64,000 bases of DNA from NCBI GenBank assembly GCA_963556195.1, contig CAUVYP010000245.1, forward strand, positions 62,001 through 126,000. Reading direction: 5' to 3'. Each line of letters opens with the position of its first letter. The first letter of the stretch is position 1. A program made the position numbers and the translations under genes. The notes under the pieces are model-generated. The model saw only the letters and a program-made list of their open reading frames with translations, had not been told where the DNA came from and did not search any database. Shown here piece after piece: positions 37,015 to 49,475 of this stretch. The DNA is from Sepiola atlantica (taxonomy: Eukaryota; Mollusca; Cephalopoda; Sepiida; Sepiolidae).

Positions 37015-38502
37015 TTGTTGATGTTTTGCGTATTCAGTTTGTATCGACATATCTCCGGGAGTACAAGAGCTGAACTTCTGAAACTTGGTACTTCAATAGA
37101 ATATGTGTGTCCGCTATTCTCTGCAAAGTTTCGGAGCACAATTCTTATAAATGTGGAAGTTATAAACAAAAGCGATATCAACTTTAAATCGCACTAAATT
37201 TTGTTGATGTTTTGCGTATTCAGTTTGTATCGACATATCTCTGGGAGTACAAGAGCTGAACTTCTGAAACTTGGTACTTCAGTAGAAAATGTGTGTCCGC
37301 TTATGTCTGCAAAGTTTCGGAGCACAATTCTTATAAATGTGGAAGTTATAAACAAAAGCGATATCAACTTTAAATCGCACTAAATTTTGTTGATGTTTTG
37401 CGTATTCAGTTTGTATCGACATATCTCCGGGAGTACAAGGGCTGAACTTCTGAAACTTGGTACGTCAGTAGAAAATGTGTGTCCGCTAATGTCTGCAAAG
37501 TTTCGGAGCACAATTCTTATAAATGTGGAAGTTATAAACAAAAGCGATATCAACTTTAAATCGCACTAAATTTTGTTGATGTTTTGCGTATTCAGTTTGT
37601 ATCGACATATCTCCGGGAGTACAAGAGCTGAACTTCTGAAACTTGGTACTTCAGTAGAAAATGTGTGTCCGCTAATGTCTGCAAAGTTTCGGAGCACAAT
37701 TCTTATAAATGTGGAAGTTATAAACAAAAGCGATATCAACTTTAAATCGCACTAAATTTTGTTGATGTTTTGCGTATTCAGTTTGTATCGACATATCTCC
37801 GGGAGTACAAGAGCTGAACTTCTGAAACTTGGTACTTCAATAGAATATGTGTGTCCGCTATTCTCTGCAAAGTTTCGGAGCACAATTCTTATAAATGTGG
37901 AAGTTATAAACAAAAGCGATATCAACTTTAAATCGCACTAAATTTTGTTGATGTTTTGCGTATTCAGTTTGTATCGACATATCTCTGGGAGTACAAGAGC
38001 TGAACTTCTGAAACTTGGTACTTCAGTAGAAAATGTGTGTCCGCTTATGTCTGCAAAGTTTCGGAGCACAATTCTTATAAATGTGGAAGTTATAAACAAA
38101 AGCGATATCAACTTTAAATCGCACTAAATTTTGTTGATGTTTTGCGTATTCAGTTTGTATCGACATATCTCCGGGAGTACAAGAGCTGAACTTCTGAAAC
38201 TTGGTACTTCAGTAGAAAATGTGTGTCCGCTAATGTCTGCAAAGTTTCGGAGCACAATTCTTATAAATGTGGAAGTTATAAACAAAAACGATATCAACTT
38301 GAAATCGCACTAAATTTTGTTGATGTTTTGCGTATTCAGTTTGTATCGACTTATCTCCGGGAGTACAAGAGCTGAACTTCAGAAACTTGGTACTTCAGTA
38401 GTAAATGTGTGTCCGCTAATGTCTGCAAAGTTTCGGAGCACAATTCTTATAAATGTGGAAGTTATAAACAAAAGCGATATCAACTTTAAATCGCACTAAA
38501 TT

Positions 38503-39246
38503 TTGTTGATGTTTTGCGTATTCAGTTTGTATCGACATATCTCCGGGAGTACAAGAGCTGAACTTCTGAAACTTGGTACTTCAGTGCAAAATGTGTGTCC
38601 GCTAATGTCTGCAAAGTTTCAGAGCACAATTCTTATAAATGTGGAAGTTATAAACAAAAGCGATATCAACTTTAAATCGCACTAAATTTTGTTGATGTTT
38701 TGCGTATTCAGTTTGTATCGAGATATCTCCGGGAGTACAAGAGCTGAACTTCTGAAACTCCGTACTTCAGTAGAAAATGTGTGTCCGCTAATGTCTGCAA
38801 AGTTTCGGAGCACAATTCTTATAAATGTGGAAGTTATAAACAAAAGCGATATCAACTTTAAATCGCACTAAATTTTGTTGATGTTTTGCGTATTCAGTTT
38901 GTATCGACATATCTCCGGGAGTACAAGAGCTGAACTTCTGAAACTTGGTACTTCAGTGCAAAATGTGTGTCCGCTAATGTCTGCAAAGTTTCAGAGCACA
39001 ATTCTTATAAATGTGGAAGTTATAAACAAAAGCGATATCAACTTTAAATCGCACTAAATTTTGTTGATGTTTTGCGTATTCAGTTTGTATCGAGATATCT
39101 CCGGGAGTACAAGAGCTGAACTTCTGAAACTCCGTACTTCAGTAGAAAATGTGTGTCCGCTAATGTCTGCAAAGTTTCGGAGCACAATTCTTATAAATGT
39201 GGAAGTTATAAACAAAAGCGATATCAACTTTAAATCGCACTAAATT
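38503..39246 (+). repeat. Local two-unit tandem duplication (2 x 372 bp)
   Basis: Units marked CAGTGCAAAATG with TTTCAGAGCAC (38503 and 38875) alternate with units marked CGAGATATCTCC (38689 and 39061). Only one such pair is present in the corresponding place at 35528 and 41850. The two pairs look identical, which indicates a very recent event. Confidence 0.87.
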
Positions 39247-39990
39247 TTGTTGATGTTTTGCGTATTCAGTTTGTATCGACATATCTCCGGGAGTACAAGA
39301 GCTGAACTTCTGAAACTTGGTACTTCAGTAGAATACGTATTTCCGCTATTGTCTGCAAAGTTTTGTTGCACAATTCTTATAAATGTGGAAGTTATAAACA
39401 AAAGCGATATCAACTTTAAATCGCACTAAATTTTGTTGATGTTTTTCGTATTCAGTTTGTATCGACATATCTCCGGGAGTACAAGAGCTGAACTTCTGAA
39501 ACTTGGTACTTCAGTAGAAAATGTGTGTCCGCTAATGTCTGCAAAGTTTCGGAGCACAATTCTTATAAATGTGGAAGTTATAAACAAAAGCGATATCAAC
39601 TTTAAATCGCACTAAATTTTGTTGATGTTTTGCGTATTCAGTTTGTATCGACATATCTCCGGGAGTACAAGAGCTGATCTTCTGAAACTCCGTACTTCAG
39701 TAGAAAATGTGTGTCCGCTAATGTCTGCAAAGTTTCGGAGCACAATTCTTATAAATGTGGAAGTTATAAACAAAAGCGATATCAACTTTAAATCGCACTA
39801 AATTTTGTTGATGTTTTGCGTATTCAGTTTGTATCGACATATCTCCGGGAGTACAAGAGCTGACCTTCTGAAACTTGGTACGTCAGTAGAAAATGTGTGT
39901 CCGCTAATGTCTGCAAAGTTTCGGAGCACAATTCTTATAAATGTGGAAGTTATAAACAAAAGCGATATCAACTTTAAATCGCACTAAATT

Positions 39991-42965
39991 TTGTTGATGT
40001 TTTCGTATTCAGTTTGTATCGACATATCTCCGGGAGTACAAGAGCTGAACTTCTGAAACTTGGTACGTCAGTAGAAAATGTGTGTCCGCTAATGTCTGCA
40101 AAGTTTCGGAGCACAATTCTTATAAATGTGGAAGTTATAAACAAAAGCGATATCAACTTTAAATCGCACTAAATTTTGTTGATGTTTTGCGTATTCAGTT
40201 TGTATCGACATATCTCCGGGAGTACAAGAGCTGAACTTCTGAAACTTGGTACTTCAGTAGAAAATGTGTGTCCGCTAATGTCTGCAAAGTTTCGGAGCAC
40301 AATTCTTATAAATGTGGAAGTTATAAACAAAAGCGATATCAACTTTAAATCGCACTAAATTTTGTTGATGTTTTGCGTATTCAGTTTGTATCGACATATC
40401 TCCGGGAGTACAAGAGCTGAACTTCTGAAACTTGGTACTTCAATAGAATATGTGTGTCCGCTATTCTCTGCAAAGTTTCGGAGCACAATTCTTATAAATG
40501 TGGAAGTTATAAACAAAAGCGATATCAACTTTAAATCGCACTAAATTTTGTTGATGTTTTGCGTATTCAGTTTGTATCGACATATCTCTGGGAGTACAAG
40601 AGCTGAACTTCTGAAACTTGGTACTTCAGTAGAAAATGTGTGTCCGCTTATGTCTGCAAAGTTTCGGAGCACAATTCTTATAAATGTGGAAGTTATAAAC
40701 AAAAGCGATATCAACTTTAAATCGCACTAAATTTTGTTGATGTTTTGCGTATTCAGTTTGTATCGACATATCTCCGGGAGTACAAGGGCTGAACTTCTGA
40801 AACTTGGTACGTCAGTAGAAAATGTGTGTCCGCTAATGTCTGCAAAGTTTCGGAGCACAATTCTTATAAATGTGGAAGTTATAAACAAAAGCGATATCAA
40901 CTTTAAATCGCACTAAATTTTGTTGATGTTTTGCGTATTCAGTTTGTATCGACATATCTCCGGGAGTACAAGAGCTGAACTTCTGAAACTTGGTACTTCA
41001 GTAGAAAATGTGTGTCCGCTAATGTCTGCAAAGTTTCGGAGCACAATTCTTATAAATGTGGAAGTTATAAACAAAAGCGATATCAACTTTAAATCGCACT
41101 AAATTTTGTTGATGTTTTGCGTATTCAGTTTGTATCGACATATCTCCGGGAGTACAAGAGCTGAACTTCTGAAACTTGGTACTTCAATAGAATATGTGTG
41201 TCCGCTATTCTCTGCAAAGTTTCGGAGCACAATTCTTATAAATGTGGAAGTTATAAACAAAAGCGATATCAACTTTAAATCGCACTAAATTTTGTTGATG
41301 TTTTGCGTATTCAGTTTGTATCGACATATCTCTGGGAGTACAAGAGCTGAACTTCTGAAACTTGGTACTTCAGTAGAAAATGTGTGTCCGCTTATGTCTG
41401 CAAAGTTTCGGAGCACAATTCTTATAAATGTGGAAGTTATAAACAAAAGCGATATCAACTTTAAATCGCACTAAATTTTGTTGATGTTTTGCGTATTCAG
41501 TTTGTATCGACATATCTCCGGGAGTACAAGAGCTGAACTTCTGAAACTTGGTACTTCAGTAGAAAATGTGTGTCCGCTAATGTCTGCAAAGTTTCGGAGC
41601 ACAATTCTTATAAATGTGGAAGTTATAAACAAAAACGATATCAACTTGAAATCGCACTAAATTTTGTTGATGTTTTGCGTATTCAGTTTGTATCGACTTA
41701 TCTCCGGGAGTACAAGAGCTGAACTTCAGAAACTTGGTACTTCAGTAGTAAATGTGTGTCCGCTAATGTCTGCAAAGTTTCGGAGCACAATTCTTATAAA
41801 TGTGGAAGTTATAAACAAAAGCGATATCAACTTTAAATCGCACTAAATTTTGTTGATGTTTTGCGTATTCAGTTTGTATCGACATATCTCCGGGAGTACA
41901 AGAGCTGAACTTCTGAAACTTGGTACTTCAGTGCAAAATGTGTGTCCGCTAATGTCTGCAAAGTTTCAGAGCACAATTCTTATAAATGTGGAAGTTATAA
42001 ACAAAAGCGATATCAACTTTAAATCGCACTAAATTTTGTTGATGTTTTGCGTATTCAGTTTGTATCGAGATATCTCCGGGAGTACAAGAGCTGAACTTCT
42101 GAAACTCCGTACTTCAGTAGAAAATGTGTGTCCGCTAATGTCTGCAAAGTTTCGGAGCACAATTCTTATAAATGTGGAAGTTATAAACAAAAGCGATATC
42201 AACTTTAAATCGCACTAAATTTTGTTGATGTTTTGCGTATTCAGTTTGTATCGACATATCTCCGGGAGTACAAGAGCTGAACTTCTGAAACTTGGTACTT
42301 CAGTAGAATACGTATTTCCGCTATTGTCTGCAAAGTTTTGTTGCACAATTCTTATAAATGTGGAAGTTATAAACAAAAGCGATATCAACTTTAAATCGCA
42401 CTAAATTTTGTTGATGTTTTTCGTATTCAGTTTGTATCGACATATCTCCGGGAGTACAAGAGCTGAACTTCTGAAACTTGGTACTTCAGTAGAAAATGTG
42501 TGTCCGCTAATGTCTGCAAAGTTTCGGAGCACAATTCTTATAAATGTGGAAGTTATAAACAAAAGCGATATCAACTTTAAATCGCACTAAATTTTGTTGA
42601 TGTTTTGCGTATTCAGTTTGTATCGACATATCTCCGGGAGTACAAGAGCTGATCTTCTGAAACTCCGTACTTCAGTAGAAAATGTGTGTCCGCTAATGTC
42701 TGCAAAGTTTCGGAGCACAATTCTTATAAATGTGGAAGTTATAAACAAAAGCGATATCAACTTTAAATCGCACTAAATTTTGTTGATGTTTTGCGTATTC
42801 AGTTTGTATCGACATATCTCCGGGAGTACAAGAGCTGAACTTCTGAAACTTGGTACGTCAGTAGAAAATGTGTGTCCGCTAATGTCTGCAAAGTTTCGGA
42901 GCACAATTCTTATAAATGTGGAAGTTATAAACAAAAGCGATATCAACTTTAAATCGCACTAAATT
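39991..42965 (+). repeat. Domain III HOR, 16-unit form (2975 bp)
   Basis: Same order as the 18-unit copy but with a single CAGTGCAAAATG / CGAGATATCTCC doublet (41850-42221). The first unit has the same one-base deletion. At the marker sites I checked it matches the neighbouring copies almost perfectly. One difference is CTGACC in the preceding unit at 39805, where 36458 and 42780 have CTGAAC. Confidence 0.87.
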
Positions 42966-44824
42966 TTGTTGATGTTTTCGTATTCAGTTTGTATCGACAT
43001 ATCTCCGGGAGTACAAGAGCTGAACTTCTGAAACTTGGTACGTCAGTAGAAAATGTGTGTCCGCTAATGTCTGCAAAGTTTCGGAGCACAATTCTTATAA
43101 ATGTGGAAGTTATAAACAAAAGCGATATCAACTTTAAATCGCACTAAATTTTGTTGATGTTTTGCGTATTCAGTTTGTATCGACATATCTCCGGGAGTAC
43201 AAGAGCTGAACTTCTGAAACTTGGTACTTCAGTAGAAAATGTGTGTCCGCTAATGTCTGCAAAGTTTCGGAGCACAATTCTTATAAATGTGGAAGTTATA
43301 AACAAAAGCGATATCAACTTTAAATCGCACTAAATTTTGTTGATGTTTTGCGTATTCAGTTTGTATCGACATATCTCCGGGAGTACAAGAGCTGAACTTC
43401 TGAAACTTGGTACTTCAATAGAATATGTGTGTCCGCTATTCTCTGCAAAGTTTCGGAGCACAATTCTTATAAATGTGGAAGTTATAAACAAAAGCGATAT
43501 CAACTTTAAATCGCACTAAATTTTGTTGATGTTTTGCGTATTCAGTTTGTATCGACATATCTCTGGGAGTACAAGAGCTGAACTTCTGAAACTTGGTACT
43601 TCAGTAGAAAATGTGTGTCCGCTTATGTCTGCAAAGTTTCGGAGCACAATTCTTATAAATGTGGAAGTTATAAACAAAAGCGATATCAACTTTAAATCGC
43701 ACTAAATTTTGTTGATGTTTTGCGTATTCAGTTTGTATCGACATATCTCCGGGAGTACAAGAGCTGAACTTCTGAAACTTGGTACTTCAGTAGAAAATGT
43801 GTGTCCGCTAATGTCTGCAAAGTTTCGGAGCACAATTCTTATAAATGTGGAAGTTATAAACAAAAACGATATCAACTTGAAATCGCACTAAATTTTGTTG
43901 ATGTTTTGCGTATTCAGTTTGTATCGACTTATCTCCGGGAGTACAAGAGCTGAACTTCTGAAACTCCGTACTTCAGTAGAAAATGTGTGTCCGCTAATGT
44001 CTGCAAAGTTTCGGAGCACAATTCTTATAAATGTGGAAGTTATAAACAAAAGCGATATCAACTTTAAATCGCACTAAATTTTGTTGATGTTTTGCGTATT
44101 CAGTTTGTATCGACATATCTCCGGGAGTACAAGAGCTGAACTTCTGAAACTTGGTACTTCAGTAGAATACGTATTTCCGCTATTGTCTGCAAAGTTTTGT
44201 TGCACAATTCTTATAAATGTGGAAGTTATAAACAAAAGCGATATCAACTTTAAATCGCACTAAATTTTGTTGATGTTTTTCGTATTCAGTTTGTATCGAC
44301 ATATCTCCGGGAGTACAAGAGCTGAACTTCTGAAACTTGGTATTTCAGTAGAAAATGTGTGTCCGCTAATGTCTGCAAAGTTTCGGAGCACAATTCTTAT
44401 AAATGTGGAAGTTATAAACAAAAGCGATATCAACTTTAAATCGCACTAAATTTTGTTGATGTTTTGCGTATTCAGTTTGTATCGACATATCTCCGGGAGT
44501 ACAAGAGCTGATCTTCTGAAACTCCGTACTTCAGTAGAAAATGTGTGTCCGCTAATGTCTGCAAAGTTTCGGAGCACAATTCTTATAAATGTGGAAGTTA
44601 TAAACAAAAGCGATATCAACTTTAAATCGCACTAAATTTTGTTGATGTTTTGCGTATTCAGTTTGTATCGACATATCTCCGGGAGTACAAGAGCTGAACT
44701 TCTGAAACTTGGTACGTCAGTAGAAAATGTGTGTCCGCTAATGTCTGCAAAGTTTCGGAGCACAATTCTTATAAATGTGGAAGTTATAAACAAAAGCGAT
44801 ATCAACTTTAAATCGCACTAAATT
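42966..44824 (+). repeat. Domain III HOR, 10-unit form (1859 bp)
   Basis: Shortest copy: deleted-base unit (42966), 43151, 43337, 43523, 43709, a unit with CGACTTATCTCC joined to CTCCGTAC (43895), 44081, 44267, 44453 and 44639. Relative to the 16-unit copy it lacks the four units 40734-41477 and two more by fusion at 43895. Unit 44267 has a private GGTATTTCAG. Confidence 0.86.
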
Positions 44825-46125
44825 TTGTTGATGTTTTCGTATTCAGTTTGTATCGACATATCTCCGGGAGTACAAGAGCTAAACTTCTGAAACTTGGTAC
44901 TTCAGTAGAATATGTATTTCCGCTATTGTCTGCAAAGTTTTGTTGCACAATTCTTATAAATGTGAAAGTTATAAACAAAAACGATATCAACTTGAAATCG
45001 CCTTAAATTTTGTTGATGTTTTGCGTATTCAGTTTGTATCGACATATCTCCGGGAGTACAAGAGCTGAACTTCTGAAACTCCGTACTTCAGTAGAAAATG
45101 TCTGTCCGCTAATGTCTGCAAAGTTTCGGAGCACAATTCTTATAAATGTGGAAGTTATAAACAAAAGCGATATCAACTTTAAATCGCACTAAATTTTGTT
45201 GATGTTTTGCGTATTCAGTTTGTATCGACATATCTCCGGGAGTACAAGAGCTGAACTTCTGAAACTTGGTACTTCAGTAGAATATTTGTGTCCGCTATTG
45301 TCTGCAAAGTTTCGGAGCACAATTCTTATAAATGTGGAAGTTATAAACAAAAGCGATATCAACTTTAAATCGCACTAAATTTTGTTGATGTTTTGCGTAT
45401 TCAGTTTGTATCGACATATGTCTGGGAGTACAAGAGCTGAACTTCTGAAACTTGGTACTTCAGTAGAAAATGTGTGTCCGCTAATGTCTGCAAAGTTTCG
45501 GAGCACAATTCTTATAAATGTGGAAGTTATAAACAAAAGCGATATCAACTTTAAATCGCACTAAATTTTGTTGATGTTTTGCGTATTCAGTTTGTATCGA
45601 CATATCTCCGGGAGTACAAGAGCTGAACTTCAGAAACTTGGTACTTCAGTAGAATATGTATTTCCGCTATTGTCTGCAAAGTTTTGTTGCACAATTCTTA
45701 TAAATGTGGAAGTTATAAACAAAAGCGATATCAACTTTAAATCGCCTTAAATTTTGTTGATTTTTTGCGTATTCAGTTTGTATCGACATATCTCCGGGAG
45801 TACAAGAGCTGAACTTCTGAAACTTGGTACTTCAGTAGAAAATGTGTGTCCGCTAATATCTGCAAAGTTTCGGAGCACAATTCTTATAAATGTGGAAGTT
45901 ATAAACAAAAGCGATATCAACTTTAAATCGCACTAAATATTGTTGATGTTTTGCGTATTCAGTTTGTATCGACATATCTCCGGGAGTACAAGACCTGAAC
46001 TTCTGAAACTTACTACTTCAGTAGAATATGTATTTCCGCTATTGTCTGCAAAGTTTCGGAGCACAATTCTTATAAATGTGGAAGTTATAAACAAAAGCGA
46101 TATCAACTTTAAATCGCCTTAAATT

Positions 46126-46869
46126 TTGTTGATGTTTTGCGTATTCAGTTTGTATCGACATATCTCCGGGAGTACAAGAGCTGAACTTCTTAAACTTGGT
46201 ACTTCAGTAGTAAATGTGTGTCCGCTAATGTCTGCAAAGTTTCGGAGCACAATTCTTATAAATGTGGAAGTTATAAACAAAAGCGATATCAACTTTAAAT
46301 CGCACTAAATTTTGTTGATGTTTTGCGTATTCAGTTTGTATCGACATATCTCCGGGAGTACTAGAGCTGAACTTCTGAAACTTACTACTTCAGTAGAATA
46401 TGTATTTCCGCTATTGTCTGCAAAGTTTTGTTGCACAATTCTTATCAATGTGGAAGTTATAAACAAAAGCGAAATCAACTTTAAATCGCCTTAAATTTTG
46501 TTGATGTTTTGCGTATTCAGTTTGTATCGACATATCTCCGGGAGTACAAGAGCTGAACTTCTGAAACTCCGTACTTCAGTAGAATATGTGTATCCGCTAT
46601 TGTCTGCAAAGTTTCGGAGCACAATTCTTATAAATGTGGAAGTTATAAACAAAAGCGATATCAACTTTAAATCGCACTAAATTTTGTTGATGTTTTGCGT
46701 ATTCAGTTTGTATCGACATATCTCCGGGAGTACAAGGGCTGAACTTCTGTAACTTGGTACATCAGTAGAAAATGTGTGTCCGCTAATGTCTGCAAAGTTT
46801 CGGAGCACAATTCTTAATAATGTGGAAGTTATAAACAAAAGCGATATCAACTTTAAATCGCACTAAATT
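46126..46869 (+). repeat. Module T, copy 3
   Basis: Same four-unit order inside domain IV. Its second unit differs from the domain II copies by CTTACTACTTCAG and a type-2 centre. The fourth unit has CTGTAACTTGG, which puts a TAA in the repeating frame, plus TACATCAG and CTTAATAATG. Confidence 0.83.
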
Positions 46870-47427
46870 TTGTTGATGTTTTGCGTATTCAGTTTGTATC
46901 GACATATCTCCGGGAGTACAAGAGCTGAACTTCTGAAACTTGGTACCTCAGTAGAAAGTGTGTGTCCGCTAATGTCTGCAAAGTTTCGGAGCACAATTCT
47001 TATAAATGTGGAAGTTATAAACAAAAGCGATATCAACTTTAAATCGCACTAAATTTTGTTGATGTTTTGCGTATTCAGTTTGTATCGACATATCTCCGGG
47101 AGTAAAAAAGCTGAACTTCTGAAACTTGGTACTTCAGTAGAATATGTATTTCCGCTATTGTCTGCAAAGTTTTGTTGCACAATTCTTATAAATGTGGAAG
47201 TTATAAACAAAAACGATATCAACTTGAAATCGCCTTAAATTTTGTTGATGTTTTGCGTATTCAGTTTGTATCGACATATCTCCGGGAGTACAAGAGCTGA
47301 ACTTCTGAAACTCCGTACTTCAGTAGAAAATGTGTGTCCGCTAATGTCTGCAAAGTTTCGGAGCACAAGTCTTATAAATGTGGAAGTTATAAACAAAAGT
47401 GATATCAACTTTAAATCGCACTAAATT

Positions 47428-47614
47428 TTGTTTGATGTTTTGCGTATTCAGTTTGTATCGACATATCTCCGGGAGTACAAGAGCTGAACTTCTGAAACTT
47501 GGTACTTCAATAGAATATGTGTGTTCGCTATTCTCTGCAAAGTTTCGGAGCACAATTCTTATAAATGTGGAAGTTATAAACAAAAGCGATATCAACTTTA
47601 AATCGCACTAAATT
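47428..47614 (+). repeat. 187-bp unit carrying indel allele c
   Basis: An extra T changes TTTTGTTGATG to TTTTGTTTGATG near the unit start. The same insertion occurs in the units at 49103 and 54497. It moves the repeating open frame so that it runs from the end of the preceding unit into this one, which is why slightly longer frames appear on both strands here. Confidence 0.88.
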
Positions 47615-47800
47615 TTGTTGATGTTTTGCGTATTCAGTTTGTATCGACATATCTCTGGGAGTACAAGAGCTGAACTTCTGAAACTTGGTACTTCAGTAGA
47701 AAATGTGTGTCCGCTTATGTCTGCAAAGTTTCGGAGCACAATTCATATAAATGTGGAAGTTATAAACAAAAGCGATATCAACTTTAAATCGCACTAAATT

Positions 47801-48544
47801 TTGTTGATGTTTTGCGTATTCAGTTTGTATCGACATATCTCCGGGAGTACAAGAGCTGAACTTCTGAAACTTGGTACTTCAGTAGTAAATGTGTGTCCGC
47901 TATTGTCTGCAAAGTTTCGGAGCACAATTCTTATAAATGTGGAAGTTATAAACAAAAGCGATATCAACTTTAAATCGCACTAAATTTTGTTGATGTTTTG
48001 CGTATTCAGTTTGTATCGACATATCTCCGGGAGTACTAGAGCTGAACTTCTGAAACTTACTACTTCAGTAGAATATGTATTTCCGCTATTGTCTGCAAAG
48101 TTTTGTTGCACAATTCTTATCAATGTGGAAGTTATAAACAAAAGCGAAATCAACTTTAAATCGCCTTAAATTTTGTTGATGTTTTGCGTATTCAGTTTGT
48201 ATCGACATATCTCCGGGAGTACAAGAGCTGAACTTCTGAAACTCCGTACTTCAGTAGAATATGTGTATCCGCTATTGTCTGCAAAGTTTCGGAGCACAAT
48301 TCTTATAAATGTGGAAGTTATAAACAAAAGCGATATCAACTTTAAATCGCACTAAATTTTGTTGATGTTTTGCGTATTCAGTTTGTATCGACATATCTCC
48401 GGGAGTACAAGGGCTGAACTTCTGTAACTTGGTACGTCAGTAGAAAATGTGTGTCCGCTAATGTCTGCAAAGTTTCGGAGCACAATTCTTATAAATGTGG
48501 AAGTTATAAACAAAAGCGATATCAACTTTAAATCGCACTAAATT
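47801..48544 (+). repeat. Module T, copy 4
   Basis: Part of the internal duplication of domain IV. It shares GTACTAGAGCTG (second unit) and CTGTAACTTGG (fourth unit) with copy 3. The first unit is modified, with CCGCTATTGTC instead of CCGCTAATGTC. Confidence 0.83.
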
Positions 48545-49475
48545 TTGTTGATGTTTTGCGTATTCAGTTTGTATCGACATATCTCCGGGAGTACAAGAGC
48601 TGAACTTCTGAAACTCCGTACTTCAGTAGAAAATGTGTGTCCGCTAATGTCTGCAAAGTTTCGGAGCACAATTCTTATAAATGTGGAAGTTATAAACAAA
48701 AGCGATATCAACTTTAAATCGCACTAAATTTTGTTGATGTTTTGCGTATTCAGTTTGTATCGACATATCTCCGGGAGTAAAAAAGCTGAACTTCTGAAAC
48801 TTGGTACTTCAGTAGAATATGTATTTCCGCTATTGTCTGCAAAGTTTTGTTGCACAATTCTTATAAATGTGGAAGTTATAAACAAAAACGATATCAACTT
48901 GAAATCGCCTTAAATTTTGTTGATGTTTTGCGTATTCAGTTTGTATCGACATATCTCCGGGAGTACAAGAGCTGAACTTCTGAAACTCCGTACTTCAGTA
49001 GAAAATGTGTGTCCGCTAATGTCTGCAAAGTTTCGGAGCACAAGTCTTATAAATGTGGAAGTTACAAACAAAAGCGATATCAACTTTAAATCGCACTAAA
49101 TTTTGTTTGATGTTTTGCGTATTCAGTTTGTATCGACATATCTCCGGGAGTACAAGAGCTGAACTTCTGAAACTTGGTACTTCAATAGAATATGTGTGTC
49201 CGCTATTCTCTGCAAAGTTTCGGAGCACAATTCTTATAAATGTGGAAGTTATAAACAAAAGCGATATCAACTTTAAATCGCACTAAATTTTGTTGATGTT
49301 TTGCGTATTCAGTTTGTATCGACATATCTCTGGGAGTACAAGAGCTGAACTTCTGAAACTTGGTACTTCAGTAGCAAATGTGTGTCCGCTTATGTCTGCA
49401 AAGTTTCGGAGCACAATTCTTATAAATGTGGAAGTTATAAACAAAAGCGATATCAACTTTAAATCGCACTAAATT
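47987..49475 (+). repeat. Right half of an eight-unit internal duplication (1489 bp)
   Basis: Units at 47987, 48173, 48359, 48545, 48731, 48917, 49103 and 49290 match 46312, 46498, 46684, 46870, 47056, 47242, 47428 and 47615 in order. Both halves include the CTGTAACTTGG unit, the GAGTAAAAAAGCTG unit, a CACAAGTCTTATAAATG unit and the inserted-T unit. The exception is 48545 (CTCCGTAC), which differs from 46870 (ACCTCAG, GAAAGTG). Confidence 0.84.

Larger units (their letters stand above)
36644..39990 (+). repeat. Domain III HOR, 18-unit form (3347 bp)
   Basis: Starts with the one-base-deleted unit (TGATGTTTTCGTATT) and contains the CTTCAATAGAAT unit twice (37015 and 37759), separated by a CAAGGGCTG unit (37387). 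The doublet CAGTGCAAAATG / CGAGATATCTCC occurs twice in tandem (38503-39246), which accounts for the two units by which this copy exceeds the next. Confidence 0.87.
44825..47614 (+). repeat. Domain IV, 15-unit segment, left copy (2790 bp)
   Basis: Starts with an allele-b unit (44825) that also has GTGAAAGTTATAAAC and ends with an allele-c unit (47428). Between them are marked units: 45382 (ACATATGTCTGGGAG), 45754 (TTGATTTTTTGCG), 45940 (CAAGACCTGAAC), module T at 46126, and 47056 (GAGTAAAAAAGCTG). The same series recurs at 52080-54683 without the counterpart of 45196. Confidence 0.84.

Noticed and set aside
47341..47611. 70-84-codon frames around the inserted-T units (47341-47611, 49016-49286, 54410-54664)
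   Set aside because: They arise only because indel allele c shifts the phase between two neighbouring units.
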